This document shows, piece by piece, positions 16,659-25,640 of a stretch of DNA of 64,000 bases; the first letter of the stretch is position 1, and every line of letters begins with the position of its first letter. A program made the translations under genes and the position numbers. The notes beneath the pieces were generated by a model. That model worked only from the letters and a program-made list of their open reading frames with translations, searched no databases and had not been told where the DNA came from. Origin of the DNA: JTS-RE37 sp041743975 (GTDB lineage Bacteria > Bacteroidota > Bacteroidia > Flavobacteriales > Flavobacteriaceae); assembly GCA_041743975.1 (NCBI GenBank), contig JBGTLT010000172.1:54074-118073 (forward strand), written 5' to 3'.

Positions 16659-18053
16659 CTACAGGCTGCCGCCTCCCGATATAGCTACTTTTTGGGTTCC
16701 CTTGCCAACCGGATTTTTTATAAGATAACTTTGCAATAAACGCTGTGTTTCCACCGTATTTTTTTGAGGCATCAGATACGCAATCACATCCTCAACAGAA
16801 CCGATCTCCATGTCCTGCGCTATATACCCGTATCCATAATACAGCCCATTTTTCATCAAAATCACGGCATCCTCCCCTTTCTCCCTTCCTTTTTCCCGGA
16901 TCAGGTAATCTTCGGAATCCGAAGTTATGAAGTCTCGTGCAGCAGTTACCTTTTTATTGTATTCCGAAACGGATTCGGTATCCCTGCAGATCCCTTCACA
17001 GGATGTCAACCGGTAATGTGAGCAGGACGTTACCCCTTCCTGGAGATGGCAATACTTTGCACAAAGCTTGAAATCACCGCACAATTGTTCCAGGAATAAC
17101 CGGCAATCAGTAGTACTTGTAAACGAAATCAATGGCTGGGGTATCAGGGACAGCCTGTTAAAGGCCAGGTGGAGGATTCCGTTGCGGTCCTCATAGGAAA
17201 ATATCCCAAATTGGGCGACTTTTCTTATTTGTGCCCTGTTATATAACGGGAAGTGTTTTTTAATGGCTGCGGACTCCATCAGCAGTGCAATCAATTCATT
17301 GCCGGAGCGTTCAAAATCGATATCCGCTGTTTCACGGCACATTTGTACTTCCTTTGCAGCCTTGTCATAGAAGTGCCCCAATACCCTTTTCCGGATATTG
17401 ATCGCTTTCCCGATGTAAATGATCTCTCCTTTCTGATTTTTAAAGTAATATACTCCCGGGTCCCGGGGTAATTTTTCAAAAATAGTCCTGGGTAAGAATG
17501 GCGGAAAAGTGGCTTCCTGCGACCGGGCATTCAGGAATGATTTGAAAACGGCGTTTGCGCCTTCCGCTTGCAAAAGCTTTTGAAACAGCAACACGGTTGC
17601 CTGGGCATCCCCCCTCGCCCGGTGCCGGTCAGTCAGGGGTATCTTCAGGGCGGAACAGAGTTTTCCCAAACTATAGGAATTAAAGCCGGGGATGAGTTTC
17701 CGGGAAAGCCGTACAGTACACAGTTTCTTTCGGGTAAAATCCAGACCCAGGGAACTGAACTCGTGTTTTATGACATTGTAATCAAAATTAACGCTATGGG
17801 CTACAAAGATGCATTCCTTCGTTATAGTGTCTATTGCAGGCGCAATCTGGTCGATTGTAGGTGCATACCGTACCATATGGTTGTCAATGCCGGTTAAACT
17901 GGTAATAAAGTAAGGGATTTCACATTGGGGGTTCACCAGGGAGGTAAATTCATCGATAACCCGGGTGCCATCAAATTTGATGATCGAAATTTCCGTGATC
18001 TTATTGCCTTTTATTCCGTTGCCAGTGGTCTCTATATCTACAATTGCGTACAA
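16659..18053 (-). CDS. Exonuclease (DnaQ-like) fused to a GIY-YIG nuclease domain
   Basis: Residues 1-165 are a DEDD 3'-5' exonuclease like the DNA polymerase III epsilon subunit: DIETTG near residue 6, HSVNFDYNV in the middle and HRARGDAQAT as the third motif. From about residue 195 a UvrC-like GIY-YIG domain begins (LPRDPGVYYF, then IIYIGKAINIRKRV), followed by a cysteine-containing C-terminal part. Such fusions are common in Bacteroidota and resemble the repair nuclease Cho. The start must be a TTG, since a stop precedes it and the exonuclease motif starts at once. It probably acts in DNA repair; partners are unknown. Confidence 0.88.
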   Translation of the reverse strand: MYAIVDIETTGNGIKGNKITEISIIKFDGTRVIDEFTSLVNPQCEIPYFITSLTGIDNHMVRYAPTIDQIAPAIDTITKECIFVAHSVNFDYNVIKHEFSSLGLDFTRKKLCTVRLSRKLIPGFNSYSLGKLCSALKIPLTDRHRARGDAQATVLLFQKLLQAEGANAVFKSFLNARSQEATFPPFLPRTIFEKLPRDPGVYYFKNQKGEIIYIGKAINIRKRVLGHFYDKAAKEVQMCRETADIDFERSGNELIALLMESAAIKKHFPLYNRAQIRKVAQFGIFSYEDRNGILHLAFNRLSLIPQPLISFTSTTDCRLFLEQLCGDFKLCAKYCHLQEGVTSCSHYRLTSCEGICRDTESVSEYNKKVTAARDFITSDSEDYLIREKGREKGEDAVILMKNGLYYGYGYIAQDMEIGSVEDVIAYLMPQKNTVETQRLLQSYLIKNPVGKGTQKVAISGGGSL

Positions 18054-18197
18054 TCAGCTTTTTTTTGGACCTTAAAGTTAGGGCTAAAATTCTAAAAGAT
18101 ATTCAATTCCAGGCTGCAACCTGAAATTCCTGAGAAAGTATGGATTCCCTATTACTTAGAAGTTTTGATTGTGTATTTTTATATAAATCTTTGATTG

Positions 18198-18971
18198 ATG
18201 ATATTCGATTTTAAGGGTAAAACAGCGATCATAACCGGAGGGGCCAGCGGGATCGGAAGGGCCATGTCCATGGTATTTGCCGCAGCCGGGGCCAGGGTTC
18301 ACATTCTGGATGTTGATGCCGGTAACCTCGATGAGACCTATTCGGCAATTATCGCAACAGGGGGCGATGCAGCCGGTCACAAGTGCAATGTGGCCAGACA
18401 GGAAGAAGTAGACAAGGTGGTAAAATTAATTCAGAGCAGTTCCCCCATTGATGTCCTTATCAACAATGCAGGGATTGCCCATATCGGGAATGTGGAACAA
18501 ACCAGGGAAGAAGACCTGGACAGATTGTACCAGGTTAATATTAAAGGGGTTTATAATTGTATCCATGCCTGTATACCCGGCATGAAGGCCCATGGGGCGG
18601 TCATCCTGAACATGGCTTCTGTGGCGGCCAGCGTTGGCATATCCGACCGCTTTGCCTACTCAATGACCAAAGGGGCCGTTCTGACCATGACGTATTCAGT
18701 GGCAAAAGATTATGTAAAATATGGAATTCGATGCAACAGCATCTCCCCAGGGAGGGTGCATACCCCTTTTGTGGATGGTTACCTGGATAAGCACTATCCC
18801 GACAATAAGGCTGAAATGTTTGAAAAACTATCCAGAACACAGCCAGTTGGAAGGATGGGCACCCCGCAGGAAATAGCCAATCTGGCCCTTTATTTATGCT
18901 CAGAAGAGGCCTCTTTTATTACCGGTACCGATTTCCCTATAGACGGGGGATATATAAAATTAAATGGATAA
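18198..18971 (+). CDS. SDR oxidoreductase, probable 2-keto-3-deoxy-L-fuconate dehydrogenase
   Basis: A classical short-chain dehydrogenase of 257 residues with the cofactor loop TGGASGIG, NNAG, the catalytic YSMTK and the C-terminal signature FITGTDFPIDGGY. In the non-phosphorylative L-fucose pathway known from Xanthomonas, an SDR oxidises 2-keto-3-deoxy-L-fuconate to the 2,4-diketo acid; its position four bases before the hydrolase that would use this product supports the assignment. The ATG is preferred over an adjoining in-frame TTG. A near-consensus element TATTTTTA lies just upstream. Confidence 0.8.
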   Translation: MIFDFKGKTAIITGGASGIGRAMSMVFAAAGARVHILDVDAGNLDETYSAIIATGGDAAGHKCNVARQEEVDKVVKLIQSSSPIDVLINNAGIAHIGNVEQTREEDLDRLYQVNIKGVYNCIHACIPGMKAHGAVILNMASVAASVGISDRFAYSMTKGAVLTMTYSVAKDYVKYGIRCNSISPGRVHTPFVDGYLDKHYPDNKAEMFEKLSRTQPVGRMGTPQEIANLALYLCSEEASFITGTDFPIDGGYIKLNG

Positions 18972-18974
18972 CAC

Positions 18975-19844
18975 ATGAGACTTATTCGATTTGGTCCGAA
19001 AGGGAAGGAAAAACCCGGGGTGCAACTGGAAAATGGCACCCGCCTGGACCTAACTGCTTTCGGGGAGGATTATACCGAATCTTTCTTCGGAACGGAAGGG
19101 GTATCCCGCTTACAAAATTGGCTCAATTCAAACGCTTCCTCATGCCCGGAGGTCCCAAATAATATCCGACTGGGCCCTCCGCTGGTCCGGCCTTCCAAAA
19201 TAGTCTGTGTAGGACTTAATTATGCGAAACACGCTGCCGAAAGCGGAATGGTACTGCCGAAGGAACCCGTGCTTTTTTTTAAGGCTACCTCCGCAATAAC
19301 AGGCCCGGATGATGACCTTATTATCCCAAAAGGCAGTACAAAAACCGACTGGGAAGTGGAACTGGCAATTGTGATCGGGAAACGCGCATCGTATGTGGAT
19401 GAAGCATCAGCACTTGAACATGTTGCGGGTTATGTTTTGCACAATGATTACAGCGAACGGGAATTTCAACTGGAACGGGAAGGACAATGGGTAAAAGGTA
19501 AAAGTTGTGATACCTTTGCACCCCTGGGCCCATTCATGGCAACCCGGGACGAAATTGCGGACCCTCATAACCTGAACCTCTGGCTGAAAGTGAACGGGGA
19601 GACCATGCAACAAAGCAATACCTCCGATTTTGTTTTCGGTATTCCCAAACTGGTGAGTTATATAAGTTCCTTTATGACCCTGCTCCCGGGTGACATCATA
19701 TCCACCGGGACACCCTTCGGGGTAGGCCTTGGCCTGAAACCTCCAAGATATCTCAAACCAGGTGATGTAGTAGAGTTGGGGATCGACGGCCTGGGGAGTT
19801 CCCGTCAGCTGGCCAGGGAATATAAACCAAACAACAAACAATAA
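18975..19844 (+). CDS. Fumarylacetoacetate hydrolase family enzyme, probable 2,4-diketo-3-deoxy-L-fuconate hydrolase
   Basis: The 289-residue protein has the FAH-family metal ligands Glu127 and Glu129 (DWEVELAIVIG) and Asp158 (NDYSERE), a core beginning at KIVCVGLNYAKHA, and the terminal ISTGTPFGVGLG. In L-fucose catabolism this family splits 2,4-diketo-3-deoxy-L-fuconate into pyruvate and L-lactate. Other FAH enzymes act in tyrosine or homoprotocatechuate breakdown, but no such genes are near, while fucosidase, fucose permease and a lactate-dehydrogenase-like gene are. It is very likely cotranscribed with the preceding SDR. Confidence 0.83.
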   Translation: MRLIRFGPKGKEKPGVQLENGTRLDLTAFGEDYTESFFGTEGVSRLQNWLNSNASSCPEVPNNIRLGPPLVRPSKIVCVGLNYAKHAAESGMVLPKEPVLFFKATSAITGPDDDLIIPKGSTKTDWEVELAIVIGKRASYVDEASALEHVAGYVLHNDYSEREFQLEREGQWVKGKSCDTFAPLGPFMATRDEIADPHNLNLWLKVNGETMQQSNTSDFVFGIPKLVSYISSFMTLLPGDIISTGTPFGVGLGLKPPRYLKPGDVVELGIDGLGSSRQLAREYKPNNKQ

Positions 19845-19997
19845 TAGGTTGTTTCCCAATTGTATCTGTATAGGAGATTGTTAAAACGCCTCGTGGCACC
19901 CTACGGAAAAAAAGGGCATCTTTATTGACAACCTGTTCCGGTATACAATAGACGTCTCAAATTTGTAATTCAGGACTGAATAATGAATAATCTCTTG

Positions 19998-20219
19998 AGA
20001 TTAAGTTACTTCCATAATAACCGCCACAAGGAGCTGTTCAACTTGGAGGAAGATATCGGAGAACATACTGATTTGACAGGGATGCAACCCCGGATTACAC
20101 GGCAACCGACACGGACACTTTCGGATCAATTGAGGAAGGTTACTGCCCAAATGCCCCGGGATAACAAAACAAAACAACCCATACCCTTTTCGGATGAAAT
20201 TTATAATACCACGAGCTGA
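19998..20219 (+). pseudogene. Remnant of a sulfatase C-terminus
   Basis: Between the hydrolase and fucosidase genes, a short frame reads RLSYFHNNRHKELFNLEED and continues with IGEHTDLTG, then LRKVTAQMP. This is the usual C-terminal end of Bacteroidota arylsulfatases (K-L-I-Y-F, ELFNLxxDxGE, then the AxMP tail). No sulfatase body, Cys/Ser formylglycine motif or start precedes it, and stops interrupt the upstream bases. It overlaps the first 26 bases of the fucosidase gene. The rest of the 349-base gap (from 19845) contains nothing else I recognise. Confidence 0.7.
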
Positions 20220-22311
20220 TGCCTGTTTTCTGATCCTGGTTTGTGCTATGCTCGGATTAGCCTGCTCCCCTGAAGCGCCACCAAAACCCGTGGGCCCGCT
20301 TCCCTCTGCAAGGCAACTTGCCTGGCACCCGCTGGAGTATTATGCGTTCATACACTTCAATATGAATACGTTCACCAACTTGGAATGGGGCCTGGGTGGG
20401 GAATCCCCGGCTCAGTTCAATCCAACAGACCTGGATACCCGCCAATGGGCCCGGGTTGCGAAAGCTGCCGGTATGAAGGGGATCATCCTCACGGCTAAGC
20501 ATCATGACGGTTTTTGCCTGTGGCCTACCGCCACAACGGAACATTCTGTCAAAAATTCGCCCTGGAAGAACGGGACCGGGGATGTGGTAAAGGAGCTGGC
20601 GGATGCATGCAGGGAATACGGCCTGAAGTTCGGGGTTTACCTTTCCCCCTGGGATCGTAACAATAAAGATTATGGCAAACCGGAATATGTAACCCTGTTC
20701 CACCTGCAATTACGCGAATTACTATCTGACTATGGGGAAATATTCGAAGTGTGGTTTGACGGGGCAAATGGAGGTTCAGGATACTATGGCGGGGCCAATG
20801 AAACCAGGAAAATTGACAATAGAATTTATTATGAATGGGACACAGCAATAGAGATCGTCAGGGAACTGCAACCCGGGGCAGTCATTTTCAGTGATGGCGG
20901 CCCGGATATCCGATGGGTAGGAAATGAAGAGGGGCGTGCTAATGAGACCAATTGGAGTATTATGAGGCGGGATGAGATCTATCCCGGGTGGCCCAGGTAC
21001 AAAGAACTAAGGTCGGGCCATGAAGACGGAACCCATTGGCTTCCGGCAGAGGCAGATGTCTCCATCCGGCCGGGTTGGTATTATCACCCATCCGAAGACC
21101 ATCAGGTAAAAACTTTGCCCCGGCTTCTTGATATATATTATGAATCCGTAGGAAGGAACGCCGCCCTGCTTTTAAACCTCCCTGTGGATCCAAGGGGCCT
21201 GGTGCATCCAACCGATGAGAAGCGACTGATGCAGCTTCGGGAGCAGCTCGCCAGGGACTTTGCCAATGACCTGGCCGCGGAGGGGACAGTGACAGTTACA
21301 AACCATAGGGGAAACCTTGAGGAATACAATGGAAATAACCTTACTGACGGCAAGCCTGCAACCTTTTGGGCAACTGATGACGGGATTACCTCCGCTTCGA
21401 TTTGGGTTGCTTTTGAGTCCCCAAGGGAGATCAACCGCCTGCTGCTTCAGGAATATATCCCCCTGGGACAACGGGTGCAGGAATTTATAGTGGAAGCCGG
21501 TGTTGCGGGGTCCTGGAAGGAGATCGCCAGGCAAACCACCATTGGCTATAAGCGTATTTTGCGTTTTAAACCCGTGAGGGTGGATTCAATTCTTGTAACG
21601 ATTCTACGAGCCAAAGGGCCTCCGGCACTTTCCAACATCGAAATTTACAATGCGCCTGTCCTTTTGACGGAACCGGTTATCCGGCGGGATAAACAAGGAA
21701 GGGTCAGCCTTTCCGTCCCGGATGGCCAGGTAGTCGTTTACTATTCCCTGGACGGCATGGAACCTACAGCCACCTCCTCCATCTATACAGCGCCCTTTGT
21801 GGTTGAGCAGCCTGCGATGTTGAAAACAATGGCAATGGATCCTAAAACCGGAGAGCAAACCGGGATTGTCACACGCAGTTTTGACGTTAGCAAAAAGGAC
21901 TGGAAAGTGCTGTCTGTTTCCTCCGGCAACAGGGAGGAAGCCGATTCTTTAATAGATGATGACCCTGACTCATTCTGGGCGACACCTGAAGGCGTTTCAG
22001 GACCCCATGAGGTTACAATAGACATGGGCACTCCCATTATGCTAAAGGGGTTTACCTACTGGCCAATGCAGGAACGCTGGTCTTTCGGCATCATTACGGA
22101 CTATGAGTTTTTGGTAAGTCGGGACAACCGGACATGGCAAGCAGTATCCCTCGGGGAATTCAGCAATGTGGCCAACAATCCGGTGGAACAAAAAGTCGGT
22201 TTTAATCCTACCTTGGCTAGATTCATTAAATTGAGGTCCCGTAAGGTCAGTGGGGAGGCTTCCGATAACCGGTCTTCTTTCGGGGAAATCGGGATAATTA
22301 CAACAAATTAG
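20194..22311 (+). CDS. Lipoprotein alpha-L-fucosidase, GH29, with C-terminal accessory domains
   Basis: Lipobox LGLAC places lipidated Cys24 after the signal peptide, so the enzyme should face the cell surface or periplasm. The GH29 barrel covers about residues 40-355: WFDG contains the likely nucleophile Asp189, and KHHDGFCLW (102-110) lines the fucose site. A discoidin-type (F5/8 C/CBM32-like) region follows around 360-495, then a chitobiase-C-like segment (VYYSLDGMEPTATSSIYTAP) and a second discoidin-like domain to the end. It releases terminal L-fucose from glycans; the linkage is not predictable. The sulfatase remnant next to it hints at sulfated fucans as ancestral substrate. Confidence 0.9.
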   Translation: MKFIIPRADACFLILVCAMLGLACSPEAPPKPVGPLPSARQLAWHPLEYYAFIHFNMNTFTNLEWGLGGESPAQFNPTDLDTRQWARVAKAAGMKGIILTAKHHDGFCLWPTATTEHSVKNSPWKNGTGDVVKELADACREYGLKFGVYLSPWDRNNKDYGKPEYVTLFHLQLRELLSDYGEIFEVWFDGANGGSGYYGGANETRKIDNRIYYEWDTAIEIVRELQPGAVIFSDGGPDIRWVGNEEGRANETNWSIMRRDEIYPGWPRYKELRSGHEDGTHWLPAEADVSIRPGWYYHPSEDHQVKTLPRLLDIYYESVGRNAALLLNLPVDPRGLVHPTDEKRLMQLREQLARDFANDLAAEGTVTVTNHRGNLEEYNGNNLTDGKPATFWATDDGITSASIWVAFESPREINRLLLQEYIPLGQRVQEFIVEAGVAGSWKEIARQTTIGYKRILRFKPVRVDSILVTILRAKGPPALSNIEIYNAPVLLTEPVIRRDKQGRVSLSVPDGQVVVYYSLDGMEPTATSSIYTAPFVVEQPAMLKTMAMDPKTGEQTGIVTRSFDVSKKDWKVLSVSSGNREEADSLIDDDPDSFWATPEGVSGPHEVTIDMGTPIMLKGFTYWPMQERWSFGIITDYEFLVSRDNRTWQAVSLGEFSNVANNPVEQKVGFNPTLARFIKLRSRKVSGEASDNRSSFGEIGIITTN

Positions 22312-22315
22312 AAGT

Positions 22316-23095
22316 ATGGATTTCGCACTAAAGGATAAGGTCATCATGGTGACCGGTGGTTCCAAGGGAATTGGCCTGGGTATTTGTACGGTACTGGCCG
22401 GGGAGGGGGCTATCCCTGTTATCATCGGTCGCAACCGGGAGGACGTTCTGGCTGCAGAACAGGCCTTGACGGAAAATGGCGGAAAATGTTTTCACGCCTT
22501 TGCGGAATTATCGGATCCTGCCCAATGTAAATCGGCAGTGGGGGAGGTCTTGTCGAAATTTGGCAGGGTAGACGGCCTGGTAAACAATGCAGGTGTCAAT
22601 GATCGGATAGGGCTGGAACAAGGTAGTTATGATGATTTTTTGCGTTCCCTTAACCGCAATCTCACCCATTATTATATGATGGCACACTATAGCTTGCCCG
22701 CCCTTAAAAGTTCCAGGGGTGCCATCGTAAATATCGGTTCTAAAACCTCGGTAACCGGGCAGGGGGGAACTTCCGGTTATGCGGCCGCCAATGGGGGCAG
22801 GAATGCCCTGACACGCGAATGGGCTGTTGAACTGTTACCCTATCACATCAGGGTAAATGCTGTCATTGTTGCGGAATGCTATACCCCTCTTTATGAGAAA
22901 TGGGTCAATTCTTTTGATGATCCCCGGGAAAAACTGACCCGCATCACGCAAAATATTCCCTTCGGGAAACGAATGACAACCACGACGGAAATCGCGAACA
23001 CCGTTGCTTTTCTCCTCTCTGAAAAATCAAGTCATACCACCGGTCAATTGGTTTATGTGGATGGCGGCTATACGCATCTGGACAGGGCCCTCTAA
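22316..23095 (+). CDS. SDR oxidoreductase, probable L-fucose dehydrogenase with Asn replacing the catalytic Lys
   Basis: The 259-residue protein has TGGSKGIG, NNAG and the C-terminal VYVDGGYTHLDRAL. The segment AECYTPLYEKWVNSFDDP, then EKLTRIT, closely resembles L-fucose dehydrogenases such as those of Burkholderia and Campylobacter FucX, which oxidise L-fucose to its lactone with NAD(P). Unusually, the YxxxK motif reads YAAAN, with Asn for Lys. It begins four bases after the fucosidase stop and is followed by the fucose permease, so fucose oxidation is the best guess; an inactive or altered enzyme is possible. Confidence 0.78.
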   Translation: MDFALKDKVIMVTGGSKGIGLGICTVLAGEGAIPVIIGRNREDVLAAEQALTENGGKCFHAFAELSDPAQCKSAVGEVLSKFGRVDGLVNNAGVNDRIGLEQGSYDDFLRSLNRNLTHYYMMAHYSLPALKSSRGAIVNIGSKTSVTGQGGTSGYAAANGGRNALTREWAVELLPYHIRVNAVIVAECYTPLYEKWVNSFDDPREKLTRITQNIPFGKRMTTTTEIANTVAFLLSEKSSHTTGQLVYVDGGYTHLDRAL

Positions 23096-23111
23096 TTTAA
23101 CCGATCACTAA

Positions 23112-24434
23112 ATGGAAAAGACCAGCCAACCGCCAATTGTTTCCCGGAAATTATTGCTTCCCTTTATCCTGATCACTTCCCTGTTTGCCCTTTGGGGGTT
23201 TGCAAATGACATTACCAATCCAATGGTTTCAGCATTTAAGAAAATACTGGAACTAAACAATACACAAGCATCCTGGGTTCAGGCGGCATTTTACGGAGGG
23301 TACTTTACCATGGCCCTCCCGGCTGCGTTTGTTGTTAAAAAGTATAGTTACAAAGTAGGCATCCTTGTTGGCCTGGTACTCTATGCTATCGGGGCTTTGT
23401 TATTTTACCCTGCGGCAGCCCTTGAAAATTACTTTTTCTTCCTGTTGGCCCTCTATATCCTCACCTTCGGGCTGGCTTTTCTGGAAACAACCGCGAACCC
23501 ATTCATATTATCAATGGGTGCTGAGGAAACGGCCACCCAGCGCCTGAACCTGGCACAGGCATTCAATCCCCTGGGGGCCCTTTCGGGGCTTTTTGTGGCC
23601 CAAACCTTTATTTTGGGGGCATTGCAATCCGATGATACCGATATTTCGGGCAATAGTGTCTATGAAATCCTTACGGGGGCTGCCAAGGCCGCCGTTAAAA
23701 CATCAGACCTTTTGGTAATTCGAAATCCCTATGTGGCCCTTGGCCTGTTTGTGCTCTTCATGTTCATCCTGATAGCGGTTGTAAAAATGCCGGAAAAAAA
23801 GGAAGACCCCAATGCGGTGGGAATGGGGGCATCCATCAAAAGGATTTTTAAGAAAGAACGTTTTGTGGGCGGGGCTATTACTCAAATGTTCTATGTAGGC
23901 GCCCAGATCATGTGCTGGACCTATATCTACCAGTATGCTGAAAACCTGGGCATCAATAACAGGGACGCTGTATATTATGCCTATGCAGCCCTCGGCATCT
24001 TTTTAGGCGGTAGGTTTTTGTGTACTTATTTATTGAAATTCATCAATTCCGGGAAATTACTGATGCTGCTGTCCCTGTTTGCCATGGTTTTCTGCCTTGG
24101 AGCCATTTTTATTGTGGGGATGGGCGGACTATATAGCCTGGTGCTGGTTTCCTTTTGTATGTCCCTGATGTTCCCTACTATTTATGGTATTGCCCTGACA
24201 GGCCTGGGTGATGATGCCAAACCGGCCTCTGCTTTTTTGGTGATGGCCATAGTGGGAGGTGCTTTTATGCCAATTCTCCAGGGACTTATTTTGGACATTG
24301 GCGGAGCAGCTTATGCCGATGTCCGGATCCTTGGGGTACCGGAAGTCAATTTTTCATTTATCTTGCCGCTGCTCTGTTTCATTGTGGTGGCACTGTATGG
24401 ATACAGGGCAATGAAAAACTATACAGTAGGTTAA
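23112..24434 (+). CDS. fucP: L-fucose:H+ symporter, FucP family (MFS)
   Basis: A 440-residue inner-membrane protein with 12 predicted membrane segments. The opening LITSLFALWGFANDITNPMV and the segment FLETTANPFILSMG are characteristic of the FucP/FGHS family of sugar-proton symporters. It would import L-fucose freed by the fucosidase. The gene lies 16 bases after the L-fucose dehydrogenase-like gene and 12 bases before the lactate dehydrogenase-like gene. Family members for glucose or galactose exist, so the substrate is assigned from context. Confidence 0.88.
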   Translation: MEKTSQPPIVSRKLLLPFILITSLFALWGFANDITNPMVSAFKKILELNNTQASWVQAAFYGGYFTMALPAAFVVKKYSYKVGILVGLVLYAIGALLFYPAAALENYFFFLLALYILTFGLAFLETTANPFILSMGAEETATQRLNLAQAFNPLGALSGLFVAQTFILGALQSDDTDISGNSVYEILTGAAKAAVKTSDLLVIRNPYVALGLFVLFMFILIAVVKMPEKKEDPNAVGMGASIKRIFKKERFVGGAITQMFYVGAQIMCWTYIYQYAENLGINNRDAVYYAYAALGIFLGGRFLCTYLLKFINSGKLLMLLSLFAMVFCLGAIFIVGMGGLYSLVLVSFCMSLMFPTIYGIALTGLGDDAKPASAFLVMAIVGGAFMPILQGLILDIGGAAYADVRILGVPEVNFSFILPLLCFIVVALYGYRAMKNYTVG

Positions 24435-24446
24435 ATCGGTGTTGAA

Positions 24447-25616
24447 ATGGGAAGAATTACAGCAGTTCAGTTTGATTCAAGGTATCCTTCTGTGGAGGAC
24501 CTCCGCGGCCATGCCCGTAAACGAATGCCACCATTTGCATTTGAATACCTGGATGGCGGTTGCAATGAAGACGTAAATATTAAAAAGAATACCGCGGCAA
24601 TCAGGGAAGTGGAATTGCAACCCCGATATTTGGATGCCTATTCCGGGGCCCATTTGCAAACAGAAATTTTTGGCCATGTGTATGATGCCCCTTTTGGGAT
24701 TGCACCTGTAGGATTGCAGGGGTTGATGTGGCCCAATTCCGCAGAGATTCTTGCAAGGGCGGCCTTTGCCAGCAATATCCCTTTTATCCTAAGCACTGTT
24801 ACCACCAGCAGTATTGAAAGGATCAGCGAACTGACAGAAGGCAGGGCCTGGTTTCAATTGTACCATCCCCTGGATATCAGCATCTGTGATGATCTGATCC
24901 ACCGGGCGGAAGCAGCTGAATGCCCGGTGCTCGTACTGCTATGTGATGTCCCTACTTTTGGTTTCAGGCCCAGGGATATCCGCAATGGCCTGTCCATGCC
25001 TCCAAAAATGACGGCTGCAAATATCCTGCAGATGCTGGGGAAACCGCGATGGACACTTCAAACGCTAAAATATGGGCAGCCAGGATTTGAAACCCTGAAA
25101 CCCTACATGCCCAAAAACCTTAACCTGGGGCAGTTGGGAACTTTTCTGGACCAAACATTTTCCAAAAGGATGCATGCCGAAAAGATAGCCAGGATCCGTG
25201 ATAAATGGAAAGGTAAAATTGTCCTGAAAGGGGTAGCTACAGAAGCAGATACTGAAAAAGCAATTCAATTGGGCCTGGATGGGATTATCGTCTCCAACCA
25301 CGGTGGAAGGCAACTCGATGCAGGGGAATCCTCCATAAAACCACTGGCACGGATTGCAAAGAGATACGGGGAGCAGATCACGGTGATGATGGATAGTGGA
25401 ATGCGCTCGGGGCCAGATATTGCCAGGTCGCTGGCTTCCGGCTCAAAATTCACCTTTATGGGTCGTTCTTTTATGTATGGTGTAGGGGCGTTGGGAAGCA
25501 GGGGAGGCCACCATACCATCCACCTTCTTAGAACGCAATTACAGCAGGTTATGGAACAGATTGGCTGCGAAAGGATATCGGATTTTCCGGAGTTTCTGAG
25601 ACAACATCAGGAATAA
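24447..25616 (+). CDS. FMN-dependent alpha-hydroxy-acid dehydrogenase, probable L-lactate dehydrogenase
   Basis: This 389-residue TIM-barrel flavoenzyme has the family active-site SNHGGRQLD with catalytic His285, an upstream substrate Tyr region FAFEYLDGG, and the FMN phosphate loop GMRSGPDIARSL. Relatives are LldD-type L-lactate and glycolate/mandelate dehydrogenases. Since the FAH-family hydrolase would release L-lactate from fucose carbon, oxidation of lactate to pyruvate is the natural role. It closes the plus-strand operon and is convergent with the next SDR gene. Confidence 0.85.
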   Translation: MGRITAVQFDSRYPSVEDLRGHARKRMPPFAFEYLDGGCNEDVNIKKNTAAIREVELQPRYLDAYSGAHLQTEIFGHVYDAPFGIAPVGLQGLMWPNSAEILARAAFASNIPFILSTVTTSSIERISELTEGRAWFQLYHPLDISICDDLIHRAEAAECPVLVLLCDVPTFGFRPRDIRNGLSMPPKMTAANILQMLGKPRWTLQTLKYGQPGFETLKPYMPKNLNLGQLGTFLDQTFSKRMHAEKIARIRDKWKGKIVLKGVATEADTEKAIQLGLDGIIVSNHGGRQLDAGESSIKPLARIAKRYGEQITVMMDSGMRSGPDIARSLASGSKFTFMGRSFMYGVGALGSRGGHHTIHLLRTQLQQVMEQIGCERISDFPEFLRQHQE

Positions 25617-25640
25617 AGTCAGCACTGCGGATAGCTGCTG

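Noticed and set aside
18975..19844. Fumarylacetoacetase for tyrosine breakdown
   Set aside because: No homogentisate or tyrosine genes nearby, while the fucose pathway genes are adjacent.
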